Source: Hahella sp. CCB-MM4
GTDB lineage: Bacteria; Pseudomonadota; Gammaproteobacteria; Pseudomonadales; Oleiphilaceae
Assembly (NCBI RefSeq): GCF_002260525.1
Contig: NZ_MRYI01000016.1
Location: forward strand, 1 to 64,000
Direction: 5' to 3'
DNA length: 64,000 bases
Part shown: positions 34,584 to 42,563 of the stretch, in pieces
Position numbering within the stretch: position 1 is the stretch's first letter
Layout of the letters: every line of letters starts with the position of its first letter
Notes under the pieces: generated by a model
Told to the model about the DNA's origin: nothing
Database searches by the model: none
Seen by the model: the letters and a program-made list of their open reading frames with translations, nothing else
Position numbers and translations under genes: made by a program

Positions 34584-35501
34584 GTGAATATTGAAACCAA
34601 GTGGCTGGAGGATTTTTTATCCCTGGCCCGGACCCAGAGCTTTTCCCGTTCGGCGGAGGAGCGCCACCTGACCCAGCCCGCATTTAGCCGTCGTATCAAA
34701 GCACTGGAAGCATCCCTTGGATGTGAGCTGGTCGATCGAACCAGTATGCCGGTACAGCTCACCAGGGAAGGGCGCCTGTTTCAAATCACGGCTCGAAATC
34801 TGGTTTCACAGTTGGATGATTGTGTAACCCATATCAGATCGCTGGGGCGCGGAGAAGAAAGTGTTATTGATTTTGCGGTATCCCATACCCTCGCGTTGTC
34901 GTTTTTCCCCGAGTTTTTAAAGTCACTGAACACCACAGAGGCCAGCTTCCGTTCCCGCCAGTTGATTGCGAATGTGGATGACAGCGTACAAGCACTGAAA
35001 AATGGTATCTGTGACTTTCTTCTGGCATTCGAGAATCACACACTGGATTCAACTCAATTTGCCAAGCTTTATTTACGTACTGAGAGACTGTTGCCGGTCT
35101 GTCGCGGCGGAGATGAAGGAAAACCCCAGTACAGCCTGGATGAGGAGACCCGGATGAGCCTGCCTTATCTTGGATATCCAAAAGACATTTATCTCGGCCG
35201 TATGGTCGCCGGATTATTACGTCATCCACCAAGGAAGGTCGATTTACAACTGGTGTCAGAGTCGTCTATGGCGGACAGTCTTAAGGTCATGGCCATGCAG
35301 GGAATGGGAATTGCCTGGGTACCTTCCTTTTCCATTCGAGAAGAAGTCCGGCAGGGGTTTCTCGTCTGCTGTGGCGAGGAGACGTGGCACATTCCTTTGC
35401 AAATCTGTATATACCGGTGCATGAGAACGCTATCCCCAGAAGCTGAAGCACTTTGGAAAGTGCTTGAGAGCGAATATTCGGTGGATGATCAGTCATCCTA
35501 A
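34584..35501 (+). CDS. LysR-family regulator near acidic amino acid genes
   Basis: This 305-residue regulator has an N-terminal HTH (SFSRSAEERHLTQPAFSRRI) and a LysR ligand-binding domain (about 90-295). The start is GTG (MNIETKWLEDFLSLA) after CCAGGAA. It is divergent from the racemase gene and upstream of aspartase and the symporter, which makes those genes its probable targets. Five 18 bp tandem repeats lie directly in front of it and may contain operators. Its sequence resembles the HypT/QseD subgroup more than classic CysB types, but the ligand is unknown. Confidence 0.92.
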   Translation: MNIETKWLEDFLSLARTQSFSRSAEERHLTQPAFSRRIKALEASLGCELVDRTSMPVQLTREGRLFQITARNLVSQLDDCVTHIRSLGRGEESVIDFAVSHTLALSFFPEFLKSLNTTEASFRSRQLIANVDDSVQALKNGICDFLLAFENHTLDSTQFAKLYLRTERLLPVCRGGDEGKPQYSLDEETRMSLPYLGYPKDIYLGRMVAGLLRHPPRKVDLQLVSESSMADSLKVMAMQGMGIAWVPSFSIREEVRQGFLVCCGEETWHIPLQICIYRCMRTLSPEAEALWKVLESEYSVDDQSS

Positions 35502-35927
35502 CGATTAGTGTCAGGTGCGAAATCAATGCCGTGTGTATGCCGGTGATCGGTATTAGCTTGCTTCATGAAATGAAGCGGGTCTGTCTCACTTTCTCCTTCC
35601 AATAGTTCAGCCTCTCAATATTTTCAGTCTTTAATGGGCATCAAGTCTTAAACCCCTATAACCAAACGCATATTTATAACTCTGGTTATAAGTGTTTTAT
35701 CTCCCTGTTTTTAATGAGCTTTTTTGCCTTTTAAAAAGAAATGTTTTGTTTGGTTATATTCCTGATGACGTTGGAGTGAACTTCGGCGACTGATATTTAA
35801 TTATTATATAACAGTGGGTTATGAACGTTTTTAGCGTATGGCCCCATTTTTGCCCTATGGATTGGAAAGCGCTGCTAAACAAGCGCAATTACCGGATGAA
35901 CAATAATTTCCAATTGAAGGTAACTAT
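35502..35927. other. Gene-free region upstream of aspA with repeated TGGTTATA motif
   Basis: This 426 bp stretch has no credible frame. It contains TATAACCA (35657-35664) and its inverse TGGTTATA (35683-35690), plus a second direct TGGTTATA (35751-35758). The spacing gives an inverted pair about 26 bp apart and a third site 68 bp on. These look like binding sites for a dimeric regulator such as the upstream LysR. The aspA promoter probably lies within this AT-rich part. Confidence 0.55.
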
Positions 35928-37361
35928 ATGGGCAATACCCCTCAGATTGATCAGATACACAGTGTCAGGCTCGAACAGGACTTATTGGGAGACGCAGCAG
36001 TACCTCATGATGCCTACTTTGGCATCCAGACCCAGAGAGCCAGGGATAATTTTGATCTGACAGGCGTCCCGTTAAGTCATTTCCCCGAACTGGTGAATGC
36101 CTTTGCCATGGTCAAGCTTGCCTGCGCTAAAGCCAATCATCGGCTGGGTGGTTTGAGCGAAGACAAGCTGGTCGCGATCGAGGGGGCCGTGGCAAAGATA
36201 TTGGAGGGGCAATACCACGATCAGTTTATCGTTGACATGATTCAGGGTGGTGCCGGTACCTCAAGCAATATGAACGCAAACGAGGTTATCGCCAATATCG
36301 GGCTGGAATTGATGGGCCATGCCAGGGGCCAATACAAGCTTCTCCATCCCAACAACGATATCAATAAGTCCCAGTCAACGAATGATGTGTATCCCACTGC
36401 CATTCGCCTGTCCATTCTCCTGAAACACGAAGAGCTGGTAACCGCACTCAGGGCATTGTGTGGCGCTTTTGAAGCCAAGGCGGCGGAATTTTCCGGGGTC
36501 ATCAAAATGGGGCGCACCCAATTGCAGGATGCGGTACCCATGACGCTGGGCCAGGAGTTTCAGTCGTTTGCCACAACCCTGGGAGAGGATATTCAGAGAA
36601 TTGCCGGTCTGGCAGAACTATTGACCGAAGTTAATCTGGGAGGGACGGCCATTGGGACCGGCATTAATACTGATCCTGAGTATTCCGGATATGCCGTTTC
36701 CTATCTCGCTGAAGTCAGTGGAATTGAATTTAAACAGGCATCCGACCTGGTAGAGGCCAGTTCCGACATGGGGGCTTTCGTGATGTTCTCCAGCATGCTT
36801 AAACGAGTGGCCATCAAGCTTTCCAAAATAGCCAATGATCTCCGCCTGCTGAGCATGGGCCCCCGTTGCGGACTCAATGAAATTAACCTTCCTCCTCAAC
36901 AACCCGGAAGTTCCATCATGCCGGGCAAGATTAACCCGGTCATTCCAGAAGCTGTCAACCAGGTAGCTTATCAGGTCATTGGTAATGATCTGGCTGTCAC
37001 TATGGCGGCAGAAGCAGGGCAGCTGCAGTTGAATGCCATGGAACCCCTGATTGCCTACAACATTCACGGATCGATCCGTCTGCTCAATAAGGCCATGGAG
37101 ATGTTCCGGGTGAAATGCGTTGAGGGCATAACGGCCAACGTCAGCCGCTGCAAAGACATGGTGGATCAGAGCATCGGCATTGTCACGGCCGTCAGTCCCT
37201 ATATCGGATATGAAAACGCCTCCAGGATAGCGAAAAGTGCATTGGTCAATGGCCGGAGTGTATTGGACCTGATTCTGGAGGAAGGACTCATGGAACAGCA
37301 GGAACTCGATGAAATCCTGAAACCGGAGAACATGATTAGACCGCGCCGCAGCCAACGGTGA
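35928..37361 (+). CDS. aspA: Aspartate ammonia-lyase (aspartase)
   Basis: This 477-residue cytoplasmic enzyme of the fumarase/aspartase superfamily converts L-aspartate to fumarate and ammonia. It has the family signature GSSIMPGKINPVIPEAV (about residue 325) and the aspartase-type N-terminus RLEQDLLGDAAVPHDAYFGI. The ligand loop STNDVYPTAIR and the TGINTDPEY segment are also characteristic. The length matches E. coli AspA (478). It starts after GAAGGTAAC. A dicarboxylate/amino-acid symporter follows 63 bp later, so import and deamination of aspartate are linked. The racemase nearby would feed D-aspartate into the same route. Confidence 0.93.
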   Translation: MGNTPQIDQIHSVRLEQDLLGDAAVPHDAYFGIQTQRARDNFDLTGVPLSHFPELVNAFAMVKLACAKANHRLGGLSEDKLVAIEGAVAKILEGQYHDQFIVDMIQGGAGTSSNMNANEVIANIGLELMGHARGQYKLLHPNNDINKSQSTNDVYPTAIRLSILLKHEELVTALRALCGAFEAKAAEFSGVIKMGRTQLQDAVPMTLGQEFQSFATTLGEDIQRIAGLAELLTEVNLGGTAIGTGINTDPEYSGYAVSYLAEVSGIEFKQASDLVEASSDMGAFVMFSSMLKRVAIKLSKIANDLRLLSMGPRCGLNEINLPPQQPGSSIMPGKINPVIPEAVNQVAYQVIGNDLAVTMAAEAGQLQLNAMEPLIAYNIHGSIRLLNKAMEMFRVKCVEGITANVSRCKDMVDQSIGIVTAVSPYIGYENASRIAKSALVNGRSVLDLILEEGLMEQQELDEILKPENMIRPRRSQR

Positions 37362-37376
37362 GGTCGTTCAGTCATC

Positions 37377-37390
37377 CCGCGTTTGCGGGT
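37377..37390 (+). terminator. Short hairpin between aspA and the symporter gene
   Basis: CCCGC (37377-37381), loop GTTT, GCGGG (37386-37390) form a short GC-rich hairpin 15 bp after the aspA stop. Only a weak T run (TGTT) follows, so it is more likely an attenuator or mRNA-stabilising element than a full terminator. It sits where differential expression of the two genes could be set. Confidence 0.35.
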
Positions 37391-37424
37391 GTTAAACCCA
37401 TTCAACAATAACAGGTGATAAAAG

Positions 37425-38714
37425 ATGCAACACTCAATGATTGACGACAGCCAGAGCGGCTTTTGGCGGAACCTTGCCCTATGGAAGAAAATTCTGCTTG
37501 GCATGGTGCTGGGTGTCATTGTCGGCGTCATCATGGGGCCTGACGCTGAAGTCCTGAAACCCATCGGCACTCTCTTTATCAATGCGATCAAAATGTTGAT
37601 TGTTCCTTTAATCTTCTTTTCCCTGATCGTCGGGGTGACCTCAATGAAGGACTCCCGGAAGATGGGACGAATCGGGCTCAAGAGTCTGGTTCTGTATCTG
37701 GGCACCACAGCGGTTGCTATCAGTATCGGCCTGGGGCTGGGAACGCTGTTCAGCCCAGGGGATGGCATCAGCATGGTGGCGGTGGAAGCGGCCCCTGTTG
37801 CCAAAGAAGCGCCTACGTTGATCGATACCCTGCTGAATCTAATTCCAAAGAACCCTGTGGCAGCGCTGGCATCGGGTAACATTCTGCAGATTATTGTCTT
37901 TGCTCTGTGCCTTGGAATAGCACTTTCCCGCTGTGGTGATCCGGCCAAGCCTGTTATTCAGGTGTTTGAAGGGCTGGCAGAGGGGATGTACAAGCTGACT
38001 GAATTTGTGATGAAGCTTGCGCCCTTCGGCGTCTTTGGATTGATGGCCTGGGTCGCCGGCAAATATGGGGCCGACATCCTGTTGCCATTGATCAAAGTTA
38101 TTGCCGTGGTATACATCGGCTGCCTCATCCATGTTCTGGTGTTCTACACGGGGATGATCTCTTTCCTGGGAAGTCTGAATCCTATCCGCTACCTCAAAGG
38201 ATTGGTTAACCCGGCTTCGGTAGCCTTTACCACGACCAGCAGCTCTGGAACCCTGCCGGCTACCATTAAAGCCTCCCGTGAAGAACTGGGGGTTTCCAAA
38301 GGTATTTCCAGTTTTGTTCTGCCATTGGGGGCCACCATCAATATGGATGGCACGGCGTTGTACCAGGGAGTATGCGCGTTATTTATTGCGCAGGCTTTCG
38401 GTGTGGATCTTTCGTTTATGGATTATCTGGCGATCATCATGACTTCCACCCTGGCCTCTATCGGTACGGCTGGTGTTCCTGGTGCCGGATTAATCATGTT
38501 GTCACTCGTGTTGAGCACGGTTGGGTTGCCGATGGAAGGCCTGGCTATCGTCGCTGGTATCGATCGGATTCTGGATATGGCCCGAACCACGGTTAATGTT
38601 TGCGGAGATCTGATGGTTTCTGTACTCGTGGCCAAGAGTGAAAACGAGCTGGATGAGACGGTTTACAACAGGGAAGGTGTGAGAGGCGGCGTACCGATGA
38701 GTGCGGCCGAGTAG
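37425..38714 (+). CDS. Dicarboxylate/amino-acid:cation symporter (DAACS family)
   Basis: This 429-residue inner-membrane transporter of the GltP/DctA family has about eight helices and two re-entrant hairpins. Visible hallmarks are the serine-rich TTSSSGTLP of hairpin 1 and the NMDGTALYQG of helix 7 (about residues 265-315). The C-terminal substrate-contact helix VAGIDRILDMARTTVNV is also present. It imports aspartate, glutamate or C4-dicarboxylates with Na+ or H+. It follows aspA and probably shares its regulation. ATG 37425 follows ACAGGTGATA. Confidence 0.94.
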   Translation: MQHSMIDDSQSGFWRNLALWKKILLGMVLGVIVGVIMGPDAEVLKPIGTLFINAIKMLIVPLIFFSLIVGVTSMKDSRKMGRIGLKSLVLYLGTTAVAISIGLGLGTLFSPGDGISMVAVEAAPVAKEAPTLIDTLLNLIPKNPVAALASGNILQIIVFALCLGIALSRCGDPAKPVIQVFEGLAEGMYKLTEFVMKLAPFGVFGLMAWVAGKYGADILLPLIKVIAVVYIGCLIHVLVFYTGMISFLGSLNPIRYLKGLVNPASVAFTTTSSSGTLPATIKASREELGVSKGISSFVLPLGATINMDGTALYQGVCALFIAQAFGVDLSFMDYLAIIMTSTLASIGTAGVPGAGLIMLSLVLSTVGLPMEGLAIVAGIDRILDMARTTVNVCGDLMVSVLVAKSENELDETVYNREGVRGGVPMSAAE

Positions 38715-38756
38715 CGTAAAACCACCTGTCGCTCGGGCGGGTTCCCATCAGGGGCG

Positions 38757-38779
38757 CAACTCATTTGGGGCGCCCCCTA
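38757..38779 (+). terminator. GC-rich palindrome after the symporter gene
   Basis: The region contains the self-complementary GGGGCGCCCC around 38767-38776, close to a second GGGGCG (38752-38757), between the symporter stop and the next gene's start. No T run follows. It may be a weak intercistronic hairpin; evidence is limited. Confidence 0.3.
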
Positions 38780-38799
38780 AACCAGAAAGAGGTTTGTCC

Positions 38800-39528
38800 A
38801 TGAAAATTATCCAGACTCTGACATTCTTTTGTTTTGTTATTCTGACTCCTGTCATTCAAGCGGAAACATGGAATGTTGCAACAGATCGGAATTTTCCTCC
38901 CTATGTCATAAGCGAAGGAGGAAATGTCCATGGAATTCATGTGGATATCGTGGAAGCCGTGATGCGTAAAATGGGCGTGGACTTCAACCTTACAGGGTAC
39001 CCATGGGCTCGGGTTGTGGCAGTGACGGATAGTGCCGGGGTGGATTTCAGTTTCCCTTGGGTGGGTAAGCCCGAGAGGTTTGAAAAATATCTGATGGTCG
39101 GCCCGATTCATACGGGACGTACAGTGTTTGCTGTCAGATCTGATGATAATGAACTGGTATTTGAATCGCTTGAAGACCTCAAGGGGAAAAAAATTGGAAC
39201 TGTCAGAGGATACGCTTATGAAGACCGTTTTGATCAGGCGGATTTCTTCATCAGGGATGACAAGGCTTCCGATAACACCAGCAATATCAAAAAACTGCTG
39301 GCAGGACGTGTGGACCTGATTATCGGTGACGAGAATGTTCTGTCAGAGGAAGCCAAGATTTTGGGCGTCAGGGATCAGATAAAGTTCCTACCCAAAGCGG
39401 TTAAAGTGGCACAGCGATATGTGGCATTTCCAAAAGATCTGACGGAAAAAGCAGATCGCTTCCAAAAGGCATTGGACGCCATCGTCGTTGACGGCAGTTA
39501 CGATGCAATTCTTGCCAGATATCGGTAA
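38800..39528 (+). CDS. Solitary SBP_bac_3 periplasmic binding protein 1
   Basis: This 242-residue exported protein has a signal peptide (MKIIQTLTFFCFVILTPVIQ, cleavage after IQA) and a family-3 solute-binding domain (ATDRNFPPYVISEGGNVHGI). I chose ATG 38800, preceded by AGAGG; a longer frame overlaps the symporter. No ABC permease or ATPase genes are linked, so it probably does not feed a classical importer. Lone members of this type may act in sensing, with the kinase at 30299 or chemoreceptors, or in enzymatic functions. It follows the symporter on the same strand. Confidence 0.85.
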   Translation: MKIIQTLTFFCFVILTPVIQAETWNVATDRNFPPYVISEGGNVHGIHVDIVEAVMRKMGVDFNLTGYPWARVVAVTDSAGVDFSFPWVGKPERFEKYLMVGPIHTGRTVFAVRSDDNELVFESLEDLKGKKIGTVRGYAYEDRFDQADFFIRDDKASDNTSNIKKLLAGRVDLIIGDENVLSEEAKILGVRDQIKFLPKAVKVAQRYVAFPKDLTEKADRFQKALDAIVVDGSYDAILARYR

Positions 39529-39622
39529 CACGAGAACGGACTTATCTGTTTTTTTTAGACTGGACTCACATGGTTAATGGCTCGGTTTGATAAACGAACC
39601 GGTTGTGGTACGAGGTAAGGTT

Positions 39623-40414
39623 ATGCGTTGTCAGCATTTTTTATCAGTACTACTTTGTATACCAGTACTAGTCTGTTTATCAGTATTGCCTTTGGGGTGT
39701 GCAGCACTGGAAGCGCGCGCTGAGGTGTTCAGCGTACATACTGAGGAGTTTCCACCATTTAACTACACGGAGAATGGACGTATTGTCGGGGCTTCCACAG
39801 AAATTGTGGAAGCCATTATGAGAAGCTCCGGATATGAGTACCATCTTGAAAGTCATCCCTGGGCTCGAGCCTATGAGTTGGCAAAAAGCGGAAAAAACAC
39901 CCTGATTTATTCCATCGGGCGGACACCCAAGCGAGAGGAGGACTTCAAATGGATCGGTATCCTGGTGCCCAGTGTGCATTCCGTTTTTGCGCTCAAGGAG
40001 CGCTCAGATATCGTCATTAACTCTCTCAATGATCTCAGTCACTATACCATTGGTACCACCATCAATGATGTCAGGGAAAGCTACCTTGTCAGCCGCGGAT
40101 TTGACGTCCGTAGCCTGCAGCGAATAGGTGGTGAGTCAGCATATATCATGAATTATCTGAAGCTGATGAAAGGGCGAATTGATCTCTGGCCCATGCCGGA
40201 TGCTGTGATGAGCTACATCGTGCGTAAAACAGGGGATGACCCTGAAACGGTGGTGCGAAAGGTGTATGAACTATCTGAAATTTCCCGGGGGGGCTACTAT
40301 CTTGCCGCCGGGAGAGCGACCTCCGAGGACGTTGTGGTCAGACTCCAGGCAAGCCTTGAAGTGTTCAGACTTACACAAGATTACCAGGAGATTATTAACC
40401 GATGGGGGTTGTGA
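39623..40414 (+). CDS. Solitary SBP_bac_3 periplasmic binding protein 2
   Basis: This 263-residue protein has an N-terminal signal (about residues 1-33, ending near ALEARA) and a family-3 binding domain (HTEEFPPFNYTENGRIVGAS). ATG 39623 follows GAGGTAAGG. It is only moderately similar to the preceding binding protein, but the HPWARAYELAKSGKNTLIYS pattern is shared by this subgroup, which occurs widely in marine gammaproteobacteria without ABC partners. Ligand unknown. Confidence 0.85.
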   Translation: MRCQHFLSVLLCIPVLVCLSVLPLGCAALEARAEVFSVHTEEFPPFNYTENGRIVGASTEIVEAIMRSSGYEYHLESHPWARAYELAKSGKNTLIYSIGRTPKREEDFKWIGILVPSVHSVFALKERSDIVINSLNDLSHYTIGTTINDVRESYLVSRGFDVRSLQRIGGESAYIMNYLKLMKGRIDLWPMPDAVMSYIVRKTGDDPETVVRKVYELSEISRGGYYLAAGRATSEDVVVRLQASLEVFRLTQDYQEIINRWGL

Positions 40415-40596
40415 CAGGGAAGAACCTGATGACTTTTTGATGAAAGACAAGATATTACCCCTGTAAATTTAGAAATTGTCACCTCTTTCTTTAGCCTTTC
40501 TGTATTCCGTCTATACTCCTAGAAAGGTTCGGTGCGACGTTGCATCAATCTGTAATTTGCAAGCGCTAACGATAAAAATTAAGAGGTACTGTGCAG

Positions 40597-41343
40597 ATGA
40601 TTATCAGAACACTGCTGTTGCTGGCCATTACTACGATGGCATCTTTCTGGGCTAATGCAGAAAAAATTACACTCGCCAATGGAGAATGGGCCCCATATCT
40701 TTCGGAAAAGCTTCAACACTATGGTTATATGTCCCGAATTGTAAAAGAGGCTTTTGCCGAAGAAGGGATTGAGGTGGAGTATGTTTTTCTACCTTGGAAG
40801 CGAGGTTATGAAGAGGCCAAGAAAGGCGTTTATGCCGGCTCTCTGATCTGGGGATATAACGATGAACGGGCCAAAGACTTTTTGTACTCAGATACTGTTG
40901 CCACCCTGGGAACCTCCCTGTTTTACAACAAAGACAAGCCTGTCGACTGGAAAGAGCCAAAGGATCTGGGCAAATATAAGATCGGCGGTATGATTGGCTA
41001 TGCGTATGGCATTGAAGATCTGGAAAAATCGGGAACGGTTAAAATCGATCGCATAGACAACGTAGAAGGTAACTACCGTAAACTTGCCGCCGGCCGCCTC
41101 GATATCGTTTTGGAAGATACTGAAGTGGGCCTGGAGAGTATTGCGGGATACGGTTTGTCCGATAAACTGATGCCACATCCCCAAACACTTGAACCCCGCA
41201 AGTATTCTGTCATTTTCAGTAAGAAGTACCCCAAGGCCCAAGAGTTGATGGAAGCGTTTAACCGCGGGCTGAAAAAAATCATTGATGATGGACGCTATGA
41301 CAAATATTTGCAGGAATCACGTAGTGGGGCCTATCGGAAATAA
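40597..41343 (+). CDS. Solitary SBP_bac_3 periplasmic binding protein 3
   Basis: This 248-residue exported protein has a signal peptide (MIIRTLLLLAITTMASFWAN, cleavage near NA-EK) and a binding domain (LANGEWAPYLSEKLQHYGYM). It shares with its neighbours the LPWKRGYEEAKKGVYAGSL element. The start could also be GTG 40591; AGAGG is nearer to that codon, but ATG 40597 gives a normal signal peptide. It closes the series of three binding proteins and is followed by an inverted repeat at 41375-41404. Confidence 0.85.
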   Translation: MIIRTLLLLAITTMASFWANAEKITLANGEWAPYLSEKLQHYGYMSRIVKEAFAEEGIEVEYVFLPWKRGYEEAKKGVYAGSLIWGYNDERAKDFLYSDTVATLGTSLFYNKDKPVDWKEPKDLGKYKIGGMIGYAYGIEDLEKSGTVKIDRIDNVEGNYRKLAAGRLDIVLEDTEVGLESIAGYGLSDKLMPHPQTLEPRKYSVIFSKKYPKAQELMEAFNRGLKKIIDDGRYDKYLQESRSGAYRK

Positions 41344-41809
41344 TGGCCTGTGATTTGGCATTGTAAACTCAATAATGACATGGCTGATTGGTCAGCCATG
41401 TCATGGCTGAAAATACCCGCCTGACATTCAAGGACTCTCAAGAAGGGATTCTCAATAGAGAGTCAATCATTACTGGTTTTATCTGTGTAGCAAGTCTGAA
41501 TAGCCCGTCTGAATGACAAGCGTCGGCGGTGTGCACCGCCGTATTCTCTTTTGTCTGCTCTCACATCCTATCCCAGAAGTAATTTGCGATGGATCTATTC
41601 AGGTCGCAGCAAGTCTGTCCAAATCACATCGGTTTTTTCTAAATCGTATCAGGACTATCCAAATGGAACTAAGCCTGTGTTAAGGCTTTTTCCTTTTTTT
41701 AACGCATAAGCTCGTAACATGGAATTCAGGGTGGTGGCACAGGATGTGAACCAAAATTGATGATGGTTTAAGCCCCCCAATAATATCGATGTCAACAGAG
41801 GGACAAATT
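41344..41809. other. Gene-free region with weak internal duplications
   Basis: About 465 bp before the gene at 41810. It has the hairpin at 41375-41404 and degenerate duplications: GTCTGAATAGCCC/GTCTGAATGAC near 41495-41518, CTCTCAAGAAGGGA/TTCTCAATAGAG near 41434-41462, and TCTGTCCAAATCACATC/CTATCCAAATGGAAC near 41613-41670. These repeat units are less regular than elsewhere in the window. No credible gene is present. Confidence 0.5.
41375..41404 (+). terminator. Perfect 13 bp inverted repeat after the third binding-protein gene
   Basis: ATGACATGGCTGA (41375-41387) and TCAGCCATGTCAT (41392-41404) pair perfectly around a TTGG loop, 32 bp after the stop codon. No T run follows, so it may act as an mRNA end stabiliser or a factor-dependent terminator, or as an operator. 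Confidence 0.5.
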
Positions 41810-42463
41810 ATGCCGATGACGGTACCAGAGAACAGTGTATTTTTAGCAAACACTGTCGGTAGCCATATTTATGCCTGGACAAAACAAGCTGGTAAGGCGA
41901 CTAGTAAGTATGCACTGATAAGCGCACATGGCGCTGAAAAATCCGGCACTCCAAAGAGATCCAAAACTAACGTAAATCTGAAGTTTTTTGTGGAGCGTGG
42001 CTATACTCAGGGAGGCGCGACGGACATACGTAAAGCAGTATCCGGCTACGTAAGGCCAAGAGAGGCCACAACACTGAATGATCTTGCCTATGAATATACG
42101 CTGTCCAAGTACCAGGGGCGTCATCAAAGTGAAAACTCAACTCATCAAAGTGGTGAAACCTACGGTTATATCAGCAAGCATATGCATGATCTCCGTACAT
42201 ACTACCGTGATGTGTTAAATCTTGATGAGACTACGGTCAGGCAGTTTTTGAGCCAGCACAAAGGGCAAATCCAAATGGACGTTATCACTATTCGGAACCG
42301 TAAAAGCGGTACCGCGCCGACGTTCAGTGAGGCTATTCTTCTGTTGCAGGGGGCTGGATATAACTATGAGACAATTTTCTGTTCGTTCTGCCGGGGCTAT
42401 GAAAATGGTACAAAGCTAGGCCAGCAGGAACCCATAAATACCGAAGATTGTATACTTTCTTAG
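41810..42463 (+). CDS. Unknown protein with candidate His/Cys catalytic dyad
   Basis: This 217-residue cytoplasmic-looking protein has no signal peptide. I chose ATG 41810 (MPMTVPENSVFLANTVG), preceded by AGAGGGAC; ATG 41789 would add seven residues. It carries a hydrophobic strand ending in His-Gly (KYALISAHGAEKSG, about residue 44) and a later strand followed by cysteines and Arg-Gly (YETIFCSFCRG, about residue 196). This is the general pattern of clan-CD (caspase-like/CHAT) peptidases and related effector domains. I do not recognise a named family; some similarity to poorly described 'Stv' adhesin-type domains is possible. It stands alone between transcription units. Confidence 0.6.
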   Translation: MPMTVPENSVFLANTVGSHIYAWTKQAGKATSKYALISAHGAEKSGTPKRSKTNVNLKFFVERGYTQGGATDIRKAVSGYVRPREATTLNDLAYEYTLSKYQGRHQSENSTHQSGETYGYISKHMHDLRTYYRDVLNLDETTVRQFLSQHKGQIQMDVITIRNRKSGTAPTFSEAILLLQGAGYNYETIFCSFCRGYENGTKLGQQEPINTEDCILS

Positions 42464-42490
42464 GAAGCGAATGCTTCTGTTTCTGACAGG

Positions 42491-42518
42491 GATCAGGCAG
42501 ATATTCATCTGCCTGATC
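42491..42518. terminator. Bidirectional terminator between convergent genes
   Basis: GATCAGGCAGAT (42491-42502) and ATCTGCCTGATC (42507-42518) pair perfectly over 12 bp with an ATTC loop, and AAATCTTTT follows. A second small hairpin, GAAGC-GAAT-GCTTC, lies just upstream. The position between the convergent genes ending at 42463 and 42564 supports a terminator role. Confidence 0.75.
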
Positions 42519-42563
42519 AAATCTTTTAAATCGGTAAATCAAATCATCCCGTTAACCGATAAA

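Noticed and set aside
35821-36060. Plus-strand frame overlapping the start of aspA
   Set aside because: It is out of frame with aspA and covers its ribosome site; no similarity to a protein family.
41701-41760. Possible sigma-54 promoter GTGGCAC-N-GTGAA before the gene at 41810
   Set aside because: The -24 half fits but the -12 half lacks the GC dinucleotide, so the match is not better than chance.
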